The notes: generated by a model not told the origin, from the sequence alone. A stretch of DNA of 64,000 bases from Effrenium voratum (GCA_963377175.1 CAUJNA010003771.1:1430087-1494086); one strand, 5' to 3'. Counted from the stretch's first letter, positions 32,469 through 42,913 are shown. A program made the numbers and translations.

Positions 32469-32545
32469 TATGTCGCAACTCAGGTCGCAGGTCATATCGC
32501 AGGTCGTGTCGCAGAGCATGTCGCAGGCCTTGTCGCGGGCGTCTG
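32469..32545 (+). repeat. Second TCGCAGGTC array inside the transposon
   Basis: About six TCGCAGGTCA/TCGTGTCGCAG units occur. Both arrays read in the same orientation. On the minus strand they give a Cys/Asp repeat frame, which is an artefact of the 12-bp periodicity. Confidence 0.6.
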
Positions 32546-32604
32546 GCGAGGCGCATTGCGAGAAATGCCGGCGCCAGCCTGCAAGCAAGGCGGCCGTCAT
32601 TTGA

Positions 32605-33321
32605 AAACGGCGCTTTGCCCTGAAGTTCTGCTGGCATGTCTTTGCGAGCCTGAAAAGAAAAGCACTCCTGCAGCGTAAGTCATACCTGCGACTAACATGG
32701 CGGGACCTCTACTCGCCTGAACTGGAGCGCCCGTGTTTTACTGTCAAGCTTCCGCAGGGACACGCTGATCAAAGCAAACCGGGTGACCCAGCTGCAAATG
32801 AACGGATACGTTTTGGCTTACGCGGGCTGATGAGAGCTATGCTGTACGAAGAGAACGAGACCGTCGTCGCAAGGTGCATCTGGAGCGCGCGCTGGCTCGA
32901 GGCCGGCTGCCCCACGTGCAAGGCAGGCGCAAGAAATTGCTTAACAACCTGGTGCAAAAACAGGCCCTGCGCTGTGAAAAAGGGCACAAAGGGTGAAGCC
33001 AATATTTTTGTCATGATAGGTTTTAAAGGATGCTCCCTAGCGATTGGCCGCGGGCCAAAGCTTCACAAGCCTTGCAGACCGACGTCATCTTTGCGTGTCA
33101 TAATGTTCCGCGCAGATGTTATTTCTGCCGCAGAGGGTGCTTCGCCTATACCATCCGTGGCCTGTCTAGTTGCGAGCTACAAAGGCACCCTCCAGGCTAC
33201 TGCTGTTCTAGGGCTTTGTGAGTGGCAACTCCTCTGTCCCCAAGCCCGACGTCTTCTGTTACACCCCCAAGATGCGAACCCTGCAAAACCAGTTTGTGAC
33301 ATGACCCGAAACGTCACCTGA
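32605..33321 (+). CDS. Open frame inside the transposon, unknown
   Basis: A 238-codon frame is open from just after a TGA at 32602 to the TGA at 33321, with an ATG at 32830. It includes KSYLRLTWRDLYSPELERPC, then RFGLRGLMRAMLYEENETVV and WLEAGCPTCKAGARNCLTTW. The N-terminal two thirds looks like genuine coding sequence; the last third is less so. No transposase motif (for example a DDE arrangement) was seen. It may be a decayed transposase fragment or captured host sequence. Confidence 0.35.
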   Translation, partial: KRRFALKFCWHVFASLKRKALLQRKSYLRLTWRDLYSPELERPCFTVKLPQGHADQSKPGDPAANERIRFGLRGLMRAMLYEENETVVARCIWSARWLEAGCPTCKAGARNCLTTWCKNRPCAVKKGTKGEANIFVMIGFKGCSLAIGRGPKLHKPCRPTSSLRVIMFRADVISAAEGASPIPSVACLVASYKGTLQATAVLGLCEWQLLCPQARRLLLHPQDANPAKPVCDMTRNVT

Positions 33322-33826
33322 GACGTGGGTTGTGACGTCAATCTGTTTTAGTCGGCTCTACTCATCACAAACAGGTGAATAAAGAGGCCGCAGCCTGAAA
33401 TAACATCCACTCGATCGGAAGTGAAGCTACAAACTCAATAAGTGAATTTTCGTCCAATAGTTTTTTGTTCCTGTGTAGATGTGGACGGCTTAAGGTCAAT
33501 TCTTCGGGATGCCGAAGTTGACGTTTGGTTGCTCGGACAAACTCCGGCCCTGAAAATCACTGGCAAAAAACCACCTACCAACTGGTGCAGAGCTATGTTG
33601 GGGTTAGCTTTTCAGCCCTCCGGTTCTTTAGGTTGTTTAGCTTTTCAGCTGGTTTGGTTGGATTTCCGAATTTAGCCCAGCTGGTTTAGTGCTTGGATGT
33701 CCGAATTTTTCACCCACCAGCAATCCTCCGCCTCGCTTTCGGGCGACCTGAAAACGGAGAGTGTTTTAGCCAGGCTCCAAGAGCCCGGAGAAGGAGCAGG
33801 AGAAGCCCTTGGCCTGAGAAGCGCTG

Positions 33827-33882
33827 GGATGGAGGGCTGGGATGGAGGGCTCGAGGGATGGAGGGCTGGGATGGAGGGCTCA
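33827..33882 (+). repeat. Minisatellite of GGGATGGAGGGCT units
   Basis: Four copies of a 13-bp unit occur with small spacing changes. Confidence 0.8.
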
Positions 33883-34062
33883 AAAAAAAAGCAAAAACAA
33901 AAAAACCGCAACAAACGCGCGCTGGGATTGAGGAATTACTCAACGGTTTGGCAGCCAGGCAATGCGGTTCCGGGAGCCTTCTTGGGAGCGTCTTTTTTGT
34001 GGTGTTCCGTGGCTGGGTGTCCGAATTTGACCCACTGAAGGTTTGTCACTTTTAGCGGGGGA

Positions 34063-34116
34063 TGTGAAAACGGGTGGTTTGGGGATTTGAAGCCCTGGTT
34101 CTTGTAGATGGCCTGA
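34063..34116 (-). repeat. SINE-like fragment with a B-box-like end
   Basis: On the minus strand it reads CTACAAGAACCAGGGCTTCA then AATCCCCAAACCACC. GGCTTCAAATCC is close to the tRNA B box (GGTTCGANTCC). It aligns with the longer segment at 34870-34972. Confidence 0.4.
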
Positions 34117-34537
34117 CCACTTGGATGTTCGTTGCCAAGTGGCCAACGCCACCTGGGTCGTAAAAACCACTCACAGGGTTAAGGCTCGTAACTGGGTTCC
34201 AGGTTGCAAGTTGCTAGCTGGGCTGAACATTTAAAACACGGGGCTGAAATGGAAGAAGCACTGGGAAGACTTGTCGATCACCATAAGGCGGCGGAATTTG
34301 GGCAAATGACCCGACGGTGGGCAAAAATTGGCTTAGGATCGAAGGGAAGGCTCTCTGAGGTGAGAAAACCAAAGAACACATGGGGATGGAACTCCTACTT
34401 TGGTATGAGGGATCTGCAGGCAGACAAAAGTTTATGACTCAGGTACTTTGTGATGTTACTTCCTCCAAGCCACGAGTTCAAGAAGTTGAACTGGATGCGA
34501 TCAGTAGCCCATGTATTGATATGTAATAGCATATAAT

Positions 34538-34648
34538 CTGGGTGAATTATAACGACCTCACACGACCTCACCCCAAATGGTGGTTTATGTGGGGAATAGC
34601 CCCCCAACCACCTTATTTCAGGTTGGTGAAATATTATAATTCACCCAG
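34538..34648. mobile_element. MITE with 15-bp perfect TIR and ATATAAT target duplication (family M)
   Basis: CTGGGTGAATTATAA (34538-34552) and TTATAATTCACCCAG (34634-34648) are perfect 15-bp inverted repeats. ATATAAT occurs directly outside both ends (34531-34537 and 34649-34655). The 111-bp unit has no coding capacity. This is the cleanest small transposon in the window, and its intact ends suggest a recent insertion. No second copy was seen. Confidence 0.9.
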
Positions 34649-34869
34649 ATATAATTTTGCAGAAGGGGAAGCAACGCAACATCCAGACCCCCCTATGAAA
34701 AACACCCAAACCTCGACCCGTGCGGATGACCAGCGCTCACCAGTCACGTCAGGGCCTTCAGAGTTGCACAGCTTTCACCAGCTGGGATGGCTGTGACGCG
34801 CGGGTATGTGCTGAAACCAAAGGCGTTGTGGGTGTTTCCTGGTTGTTGGAGGGGATGAGGTACGTCTGA

Positions 34870-34972
34870 GTATTGAATTGGTGGTTTGGAGGATTTGAAC
34901 TTCTGGTTCTTGTAGAGCGCAAATGTGACACTGTCCTGAATCTTTAACCAGCAAGCCGACAATCAAATAAAG
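34870..34972 (-). repeat. tRNA-derived SINE-like element
   Basis: On the minus strand GTCGGCTTGCTGGTTAAAG resembles an A box and AGTTCAAATCCTCC resembles a B box. They are about 75 nt apart, longer than in a tRNA gene. The segment CTACAAGAACCAG is shared with 34063-34116. The tRNA origin is an inference. Confidence 0.45.
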
Positions 34973-35731
34973 ATAATCTGAGGGGACGATGTTTGAAAGC
35001 AACAACCAGCACGAACCAGCACCCCCCCCCCCCGCAATGTTCAGCAACTAGCCCCAAACCAGCCATGAGGTCACTTACAGTATGACATTGGGACACCTGG
35101 TGATTTGCTTTGCGCCATGATCCCTTATTTTAGGTTTGTGCAGTTTGCAACTGCCCAGGAAGGGTCCTTTCTTAACGCTCCTTATTCCGGGTTGGTGAAC
35201 GATGATCCCAGGAAAATCCTTGCATTTCTCTACCCCTGGCTACCCCTGGTTCCCCCCATGGCAACATTCTATAATATAGTTGTTCCTAACTCATTCACAC
35301 GTCTTTCTTCCCCACACAACACGAGGCACTTGCTTCACGGGGCAAGCCAACGCGGCAGACCCTGGGGGCTATTTCCGGGCTCAAGCTGCCCTGCTGCTTG
35401 AGGCTGCAGCCTCCCCGAGGTTGCCCTAAGAACGCCGGGAAAATTCTCAGAAACCTCCCGGAACATCCTGGGTCAGCTTCTTTGCCCTTGGCTAAACTGA
35501 CCAAAAGCACCAGCGCATAACTAGGTGTACAGCCAACCCCAACAAACCCGCAGGAACCCGAAGAAGGAACCCGCAGAATCGACTTAGGAAGGCCAAGCTG
35601 TCGGAGGCACGCGATCCGATAGATCGGGCAGCTCGAGGGAGCGAGCTCCAGGGATTCGGGGGATTCGGGGGGGGGGGTAAAGTGAGCGACGGCCATGGTA
35701 AATGATCCTGTATATGGGCCCTGATTTCTTG

Positions 35732-35848
35732 TTGGCTCCCAGCCATCCGGTTCCTTAGCCTTTTAGCTTTTTAGTGTTTAGTGGCAATTTCTATTTAACC
35801 CACTAATTTCTAAAAGTTAAGCTTTTAGCGGGATCTGAGGGCAGCCCT
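35732..35848 (+). repeat. Dispersed repeat family E
   Basis: GTTGGCTCCCAGCCATCCGG, CTTTTTAGTGTTTAGTGG, AACCCACTAA and CTTTTAGCGGGATCTGAGGG are present in order. Confidence 0.7.
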
Positions 35849-36691
35849 GATTTCTTATTTCAGGTTTTGCGAGTGATTGCAACAAATGCAGAGAAGTTTC
35901 GTTAGAGATCCAAAGTCACTGAAGTCGACTTCTTTGCCATGGGTTGGGATATGTGGAAGAAAAAAAGCAAACAAAAAAAAAAAAAAACGAAAAAAACGGG
36001 GACTCCAGCAGTGGTGGGCGTGAGGTTCAAAGTTGGTACTTGGAGTTTTGGAGTAGCCAAGCGGTGAATTCCCCTCAGACAATCCACCGTTGGGTGAGTT
36101 CCATTTCAGGGGACTGATGGGGCCCCATCTGGGTCGGTGTCATAGGACCCCCCAAAAAGTGGTGCTGGTCCTTCTGGTTTCGTTTCATGTCAACCCCAAA
36201 CAAAACCACACACTCGCATATCTCTCCCAGCGACGCCGGGCCCGCGGGTTTGAGACCGGTTGAAGGTGTCCTTTGGGATTTCGAGCCTCGGGTCCTTAGA
36301 TTTGGTGCCCAATGTGCGCGGTGCCCCTTAACGCTGGGAGCAAGTTGGAGCAAATTGGCTCCTGGAATTTGGGCCACGGAACCCTTGGTCCCCCTTAACA
36401 TGCTCCAATGGTCTTGCAGGAATTCCTAGGTATCTGCCCAGTTGGCCGGGGTGGGGGGGGCTTTGGCCATAGCGGACACGTTCGGATCCTATGTTTGTCA
36501 AGAACAGGAAGCCACTTCACTGAAGGAGAAACATTAGGCCCCTACCATTCTTAGAACCCGTCGATCAGAATCCCTAAGAAGGGGATAACTTCTGCTTCGG
36601 TGTGGGGCGCCTTAGATTTCCAGGTCACTGTTGGTGGTTGTTGGTGTGTTTCATGATAGGTTGTTTCCATTCCTGTTTGCTCTTCAAGAAC

Positions 36692-36716
36692 GTGCAGTTG
36701 TGTGTGTGTGTGTGTT
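36692..36716 (+). repeat. GT microsatellite
   Basis: (TG)n of about 10 units with slight interruption. Confidence 0.75.
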
Positions 36717-37174
36717 GTACCAAATGTAATCATGGCAACCCCCCCTTCCCCCCGCTTATGGACACGCGGGGATCCCTAAGAACCAAACAGACCTCGTGAA
36801 AATATCCCAGGATTGCACCTTGTCCAGCGAAATACCTCCGTGCCACACTTGGCTTACTCCCCTACAAACTGACATGGAACCCCAAAACGGGGGGCGGGGC
36901 GCTCCCAGAGTGTCCTCTATGAGTGCTTCCTGGGTTCCAAAAAAAGGAAACATCCACAATCTGTGGGCCGAAGCCTGGCCCAGGTGAGCTTCTCACCAGA
37001 GTGATTTGTTTTTTTCTTCGAGGCACGTGGTGCAAAGGGCCAAGTTCCTAAGTTGGAAATCGATCTAAGTGGAGTTGACCCGTTCTTCCACCCAAGTGGC
37101 CCTTTGCCAATCCACCTCTTGCAACCCAATCATTTTTTTTGAATCCGACTTTTCCTTCGCTTGTTTTTCTCTCA

Positions 37175-37266
37175 CTCCCCGGGTTCCTAGACTTTATACC
37201 TTGGGAAGACCATGGTGGCAAACAAAAGTTCCTGGACTTTGGCAATTCACTCGGTCGGAAGTAAGG
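37175..37266 (+). repeat. Dispersed repeat family F
   Basis: CCCGGGTTCCTAGACTTTAT, GGGAAGACCATGGTGGCAAAC and GGCAATTCACTCGGTCGGAAG occur in the family order. Confidence 0.55.
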
Positions 37267-37310
37267 TTTTTTTCCTCACTGTCATAGTATCAACCACTTA
37301 CTGAAAGGGG

Positions 37311-37376
37311 GTGTGTCTTTTTTTTGGGGGACCCCCCAACGGGTGGCTTCCCTTTGGTTTTCCTCTAGAAGCAACA
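37311..37376. repeat. Dispersed repeat family L
   Basis: GTGTGTCTTTTTTTTGGGGG, then GGTGGCTTCCCTTTGGTTTTCC. Confidence 0.5.
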
Positions 37377-38540
37377 ATCTGTGTCCCCCCAAAAGCAAGC
37401 GAGCCACCATGGTCGTATTGGCTTTTGGTGCCACCCAGCTGCCTATCTGAGTCGGCAGGTGTCTCCGGAGCCAGCCGCAGGAGGCAACCCTGCGGATTTG
37501 AACGCTATTGGTCTGCGTAGCCCCCCAAAACAGGCGGCTCGGTGTTCCAACCCAAAACCCTTTGCACAGGTGCCTGTTGCACCTGAGTGGCACGTGTATG
37601 TTGCGTGGTTGCCTCTGTGCGACCCAGGCAACATTGCTGGTACAGATGGGGCTTTTGGCTTCTAGTTTGGAAGCACCACCAAGCAGGAGGGATTCCAATC
37701 CAGTGGAGATGCAACTGCCATTAACTAGAGAGGAGCAGCATGAAGGATGGACATGAAGATGTTTGTCAACAACACAGATGGAGTATCGTCTCATAGACGA
37801 AACACGGTTACATCTTGAACTCATGTCGTTCGATCTTCGGTCAACTCATGATCCTGTTGTCATCGAACGGTAGACCAGCGCCAGGATCTAGATGAACAAG
37901 TGGAGAGGAAGATGAAGACTCATGAACGTCATGCGGTGGAAGATGTTTGTGTTTTTCTGCGATGCCAAGGAAGCCCATGTGCAAGTCATGAAATAATCAT
38001 GGGGATTGCCCACTGTGGTGTCACAAAAGGGGCTATTTCCCGCGCACCATGGTTTTCCTGGTTTTCTTGGATCTGTATTCATACTAGGCTCGGTCAAAAT
38101 TACTGGTAGTGTATGGTTCATTGGGGGGGACTCACTAATGTTTCCACCCCCAAAAAAGGACTCACTAGTCTTCCCATGTCTTGGGGAAAGAAGCAAAATG
38201 ACCATGGCTCATAGTATCATTCTATATTTCAGGTTTATTGGGTATGGTTCATGCCGACCCACCCAAGTCCCCCAAAAAGTGGTCCGCGTTTTTGGGGTGG
38301 TGTCCAAAACGATTCCACAATTGGCGAAGAACCACAGCTCTTGCACCGTGTCAAGCTGTTGCCTGAAGCATCTGGTTTTGTGGGGTTTCTGGCTGCCACC
38401 CCCCCCCCCAAAGAAAAAAAGGGAAAGAAGATGTGATGTCGAGACCCTGTTGCGCAAGTTGAGGTGTATGGCTTCAGAACCTTTGTGAAACCTATCGGAC
38501 TAAGGGCACTGGTATCGAGGGAAATAACATGAAATATCTC

Positions 38541-38655
38541 CTTGGTGGCTCCCAGCCATGCCCTTGGCCTTTTAGCTTTTTAGTGTTTAGTGGTAGTTTC
38601 CATAAACCCACCAAAAGTTATGCTTTTTCGGGCGATCTGAAAAAGGGCAGCCCAG
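38541..38655 (+). repeat. Dispersed repeat family E
   Basis: CTTGGTGGCTCCCAGCCATG, CTTTTTAGTGTTTAGTGG and CCCACCAAAAGTTATGC precede GATCTGAAAAAGGGCAGCCC. It ends 40 bp before an exon candidate. Confidence 0.7.
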
Positions 38656-38695
38656 TCTCTTCGTCCCTTGGCTACTGCCCCCACTACACGTTCAG

Positions 38696-38740
38696 GCGAG
38701 AAGAAGAGGTCGCCCAGCAAGAAGACCGGCGAGGCGGGCG
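38696..38740 (+). CDS. Putative micro-exon, Lys/Ser-rich
   Basis: The acceptor CCACTACACGTTCAG precedes it and GTTGAA follows it. The 45-bp island gives EKKRSPSKKTGEAG in one frame, with G or C at nearly every third position. It resembles a basic linker or nuclear-localisation-type segment. An alternative frame is also open. Function unknown. Confidence 0.4.
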
Positions 38741-39489
38741 GTTGAACCCTTCGCTCAAACTGTCCGCACGCAAAACCTCCATGGGCCAGGTGGTTCTACC
38801 TGGTTTCATTGGGGTTATCTTGACTGCTATTGGGTTGGATCTTTAGACTTTAACTTTTTGGGAAATAAAGGTGTTTTCCACTAACCCCCAAAAAAGTTAA
38901 ACTTTTTGCAGGGGGGTCAACAGCAACCAAGTTATAGTATGTTATAGTACGCCTATAGCCTATATGGTATTTCTCAAAATTCCCAAACTCCGGTAGGCGG
39001 TTTCTGTTGGGTTTTTGTTTAAGCCCATAAAGCAAGAGTCCCCTATTTTGAGATTATATAAACCTGAACCATGTAGCAGTCACCAGACGTCAGGTGAAAC
39101 GGGAGGCCGCTTTTCATGGCGCCAATTGTGGGGAGCTAAGGGTAAACAAGCTAAACCAAGATCCCTTACTCGTGGGTTGCTGAAAAATGAACGCTGAGTT
39201 GCCGAGACAATTCGAATGGGCGTGGAAGACTCAACCAAATTTTGTCATCGAACTTGTTGACCATAGCACTGCGTTTGCCCTGGTGTGTTCGCCTGGTCAC
39301 CATGACACATGGTGACACTTCTCTTGTTCTGGCAGGCAGACCAAAGGACGTCTCCTCCAGACTCTTTTGAGAAACGCTTATCTGCCCGGATCTAAGTCGA
39401 ACCCATTAGCTTGGGGTAAAGTGGTGAGAAGCCGACTACAAGGGGCCACCCCATCAAAATCAATCATGAGTTCTGCTTAGATCGGAGTT

Positions 39490-39702
39490 GTGGCTGCCTC
39501 CCCCAGTTTGCCCGAGCGGGAAATCCAAAAGGATCCTCTGAGCCGCTTGGCCCATGACATTTGCTTGGGAACCCGGAACCCGTTGATGAATCCTGGTCTC
39601 AAGCAGCAGGTTGATTTGGGTGTTTGGACATGGACAACACAAAGTCGACTAGCAAAAATACCAAGCCGACATCGACTGGCAGCCATGCGTGTGTTTGCAT
39701 AA
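39490..39702 (+). CDS. Possible exon, unknown
   Basis: The frame includes EREIQKDPLSRLAHDICLGT, RNPLMNPGLKQQVDLGVW and RLAKIPSRHRLAAMRVFA before TAA. Composition is protein-like and there are no repeats in it. There is no obvious acceptor except CTCCCCCAG at 39500. A minus-strand frame also spans it. No family was recognised. Confidence 0.3.
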   Translation: MAASPSLPEREIQKDPLSRLAHDICLGTRNPLMNPGLKQQVDLGVWTWTTQSRLAKIPSRHRLAAMRVFA

Positions 39703-40789
39703 GAGTCAAGCCTTGGACTTTGGGGTCACTGCCCAGATAGGCTCTGGGGTGGTTTGGGGTGGCTTGGGCCAGCTTTCAGGGAGGGTTCCAGAGGCGGTTC
39801 CAGGAGATTCCGGGGCTACGTAGTCCATCCAGATTGCACCCATTGTTCTATTGCGGGCAAACATGAAACTGACAACTTGATCTTATGTTCGGTTCTTGGT
39901 ATAAAATCACTCAAAGTGTCCAATCTACGTTCCATTTGGGAGGGACATCGAAGTATCCCACAAAACCCAAGGGGACTCAATAATATTGTCCGTGCGCCAA
40001 ACGTCTCCTTTCACCATGACCCTTCCAAAAAAACGAAAAGTCAAGGTCGGCCGGAAAGGGTGATGTGGAACCACCCCAAAGAAACATGTAAGGAGCCCTG
40101 AGCAAGTGATGACAAAGCACTGGCCTCAATTTTGTTGACTTAATTTCCCACCACATGTCCCATACGCAAGTCATTTTGATCGCTCACGTGACACGTTCAG
40201 GACAAAAGCTCCAAAGGGCGAGGGCACAGTACCCGCAAGCCGCCGGAAGAAGTGAAGCAACCCTCCGGAGCCCCAGCTGAAGTGATTCGCCATTCACCCG
40301 CTTTGACCTAGCAGTTCGTGTTCTAAATAGGTCAACAGCGAGCCAATTGGGGTCAAATGGGTGAAATGTGGCAGGTGGTTGCAGTCCCAGAGTAGGACCC
40401 CAAAACGGTTGCTTTTTGGGAAGCTTTTTGGCTTCCCTCGAAACCAATTTGAAAAGGGAAGCCTGCAATGATCAACCAGGGTTGTTGGCTGATCGTGTTT
40501 TTGGTGATTTACAGGAAACTCTCAAGCATTTTTTGGGGAACCCCGCATTTGTTTTACTAGGTCGTAGTTGCATTGCCAGAAATAGCGTGCCGTGTTATTT
40601 GTTCTTTGTTGTTTTCTTGGTGTTTCCTCTTAACCAGCAGACACTTGCACTGCTTTGCAGGGGTTCGCCCAGTTAAGACCATTCCGCTTGCCGTTTGACT
40701 GCACCCAAACGCATCAGCAGGGCACGTCTTTAAAAACTCATTGTGTTGTACCGGCGTTGTTGACACAGACAACCACCATTGTTGGCTGG

Positions 40790-41080
40790 TTGGTTTGGTT
40801 GCATTTGTTCGTGCATGTATGTGTTGTGTTTGTTTGCTTGCTTGCTCGATTGCTTTTTTGTTTTCTTGCTCGCTTGCGTGCTTGTGTTTATATTTATTGG
40901 TTGGGTTGGTTTGGGTTGGTTTGTTTGGTTTGTTTTGTTTGCCTGTTTGGTTGGCTGGTTGGTTGGTTGGTTGGTTGGTTGGTTGGTTGGTTGGTTGGTT
41001 GGGTTGTTTGTTTGTTTGTTTGTTTGTTTGTTTGTTCGTTCGTTTGTTTGTTTGTTTGTTTGTTTGTTTGTTTGTTTTGC
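40790..41080 (+). repeat. TTGG/TTTG tetranucleotide satellite
   Basis: (GGTT)n and (TTTG)n blocks, separated by diverged TTGC-like sequence, explain the long repetitive open frames on both strands here. It is similar in kind to the satellite at 21655. Confidence 0.85.
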
Positions 41081-41171
41081 TTCCCCGTGTCCCCAATAAA
41101 CCTTTCTGTTCTTATGTAAAGCATATTCTCCACACCTTTGGGCACGGCTTCTAACTCCTTAGACAAGCACA

Positions 41172-41816
41172 ATGGTTTCTCCGGCTAAGGAGAGGAGCCT
41201 CCGGCAGCGATCGCAGAGCCAACGAATGCCCCGGACGAGGACGGGGGGGGACCAGGTTTGCGTCAAAATTGGAATTCCCACCCCCATGAAATGGTGGGTT
41301 TCCAATTCTAGGTTCCCTTTACCACTCCAAAAGACGTACCGAGCCGCAAAAAAGACGTGCGGGTTTGTCTCATGTTGGATCAAAAACACCAACAACAAAC
41401 ACGTAGGTTTCTCGATACAAAGCAAGCGCCGGAAAAAGGCACACACCTGCGTGTGCCCTTTGTGCTTAAGGTCACCCTTCTCCGACTTAGGAAGACCAAA
41501 ACCCATGGGTTCTGGTCCCGATCCCGATTTTGAGCAATGCCCAGATTGCCAGACCAAAGGCTTAGCCTGTTTTTTGGGGGGCTTTCTTCAGTTCAGTCAG
41601 CAACAAGTGGTCGCTGTTGAGCCCACCTCCTTTGTCCAACTCTCAGAGGGACTCTGCAGTGGATCTAAGCGGCTGGGTCCGGAAGCGCGCGGTTCGGGTC
41701 TGCGAAACGGCACTTGGGGTTCCCTGCGAACCGGCCGCTGGGTGGATGACCTTCCAGGTTACACATTGGTGGCGCTGCCTAATATGTTGATGGAAGTGCT
41801 ATTCAGGGAGCTATGA
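41172..41816 (+). CDS. Hypothetical protein, 214 aa, paired Cys motifs
   Basis: This is the longest ATG-initiated frame not made of simple repeats. The N-terminus is basic (SPAKERSLRQRSQSQRMPRT). Residues ~92-130 contain HTCVCPLCLRSPFSDLG and DFEQCPDCQTKG, so a CPxC...CPxC arrangement that could bind one zinc ion as a ribbon. The C-terminal part (GRWVDDLPGYTLVALPNMLM) is moderately hydrophobic and the protein ends in a TGA at 41814-41816. It starts just after a satellite, so no promoter context is visible. It could be intronless, or a chance frame lengthened by G+C-rich sequence. Confidence 0.35.
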   Translation: MVSPAKERSLRQRSQSQRMPRTRTGGDQVCVKIGIPTPMKWWVSNSRFPLPLQKTYRAAKKTCGFVSCWIKNTNNKHVGFSIQSKRRKKAHTCVCPLCLRSPFSDLGRPKPMGSGPDPDFEQCPDCQTKGLACFLGGFLQFSQQQVVAVEPTSFVQLSEGLCSGSKRLGPEARGSGLRNGTWGSLRTGRWVDDLPGYTLVALPNMLMEVLFREL

Positions 41817-42838
41817 GCCAAATGTAGGAGCCGCTGAAAGCCGGGAAGCATATCAAGTTCTCGATCTTTAGTGTTACCCTTGGTCCCTTAGATAGTCTGG
41901 AAGTCATTTTTGTCCATGCCTGAGAGCAGGGAGAGGTTTCGCTTTTGTTTTTCTGTCAACAAATTCTCAAGACAGCAGACACATGGAGACTCCGAAGCAA
42001 ACGGCAGAACTCTGGTTACCTACTCTAATCTTGGTGGTTCCCAGCCATCCTCTTAGGTTTTTGGTTTTTTAGGGTTTGGTGGGATTGTGCGTTTAACCCA
42101 CCAAGATGAAACTTTTAGCAAAGGATTTGGCTTAGTGGCAACTCTTGGATTGTATCCTGAAACCCACCCGCAGGGTTAAGCCCATTATGGGGGACTTGCT
42201 TCCGTGGGTTAGGTACGAGCAACTGGCGGATCTTGGCCGAGCACCCAAGAAATGCTGACCCCTTCAGAAATTCCCCCTGGCAGAAACGGGACCCACCTCA
42301 ATAATAAGTGGGGGGGTTCAGCAATCAGGAGTCAGCACTAGCACTGGCAAAGTTAGGGGTGGGAAAGTTTTGAGAGCAGCTGCATTGATGTACCATCCAG
42401 AACATGAATCTGATCCAGCGCCACCCATTTTAAGGCAAAATCAGCACCCGGGTAGTTGAAGGTTCGGGGGAAATGCCCAATCATCGGTGCCGGGGTCCTG
42501 ACGTTATGGTTCTGACTCATTTGGGCATGTTCCAACATAGGGGAACCCTCAAAGTGATGATTTTCAATCCTTTTTGGCGTCCCTTGAAAACCAGTACCCC
42601 TCAAAAACACAAGCGCAAACTAAGCCACACACACACACACTTTCTTTGAAGAGGCACTATGATCCAGAGGGGTGCACTGGCCGTGTTGCTCCCATTCGGC
42701 GGCCGGAGACGCCTCAGCCCACGGTTCTGGCAGTGCTGTTGGGACCAATGTCCGTACCAAGGGAGCCCCCTCACTTAGGTATATGTAGTCGCATTTGTTT
42801 CTTTGGTAGATTTCGGGTCCAGAACCATGGCGATCCAG
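41817..42838. other. Non-coding stretch
   Basis: A family E copy lies at 42030-42130. No coding island is seen, apart from a short CA repeat near 42630. Confidence 0.4.
42030..42130 (+). repeat. Dispersed repeat family E
   Basis: CTTGGTGGTTCCCAGCCATCC, TTTTTTAGGGTTTGGTGGG and AACCCACCAAGATGAAAC precede CTTTTAGCAAAGGAT. Confidence 0.65.
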
Positions 42839-42913
42839 GACAGGCGGGAGAAGAAGGAGAAGAAGGAGAGGTCCGAAAAGTCGGAGAGGAAGGAGAAAAA
42901 GGACTCGATCTGA
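42839..42913 (+). CDS. Putative Lys/Glu-rich exon (first of a pair)
   Basis: After GCGATCCAG the frame reads DRREKKEKKERSEKSERKEK then KDSI and a TGA. Charged KE repeats of this type form single alpha helices or disordered linkers. The exon at 43405 starts with the same GAC-(A/C)GG and encodes a very similar peptide. The stop can be avoided if the donor is AAG|GACTCG, a GA-type donor as known in dinoflagellates. An alternative frame is also open and longer. Confidence 0.4.
   Translation, partial: DRREKKEKKERSEKSERKEKKDSI

Larger units (their letters stand above)
31512..33403. mobile_element. Non-autonomous DNA transposon, 23-bp TIR, 8-bp target duplication
   Basis: The left end (31512-31534, starting TTATTTCAGGCTGCGGCC) and the right end (33381-33403, ending GGCCGCAGCCTGAAATAA) are perfect 23-bp inverted repeats. 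CATCCACT flanks both sides (31504-31511 and 33404-33411), so the target duplication is 8 bp, or 9 bp if the shared A is counted. An 8-bp duplication, short TIRs and subterminal repeats fit hAT-like elements best; P-like or Mutator-like cannot be excluded. Inside are subterminal GTCGCAGGTCA arrays, a GGAACGGTT array and a 238-codon open frame, but no recognised transposase. At 1.89 kb it is far larger than the MITEs in this window. Confidence 0.85.
31440..33425 (+). repeat. Dispersed repeat family F, split by a 1.9-kb transposon
   Basis: The left part (31440-31511) has the family order AAAACTTAGTGGTGAAC, then ATCCACT. The right part (33404-33425) continues CATCCACTCGATCGGAAGTG, as in uninterrupted copies. 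The DNA between (31512-33403) is the inserted element. Confidence 0.65.
33426..38695. other. Gene-poor stretch rich in repeats
   Basis: It holds a minisatellite (33827-33882), SINE-like segments (34063-34116, 34870-34972), an excellent MITE (34538-34648), families E, F and L, and a GT microsatellite. No coding island is supported with confidence. Short candidates near 33.78 and 37.44 kb were not retained. Confidence 0.45.
38741..41171. other. Mostly non-coding stretch
   Basis: It contains a possible exon at 39490-39702 and a TTGG/TTTG microsatellite at 40790-41080. Repeat family L occurs at 40420-40466. Otherwise nothing is recognised. Confidence 0.4.

Noticed and set aside
36226..36343. Inverted repeat CTCCCAGCG/CGCTGGGAG
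   Set aside because: Only 9 bp, no duplication and no second copy; could be chance in a G+C-rich segment.
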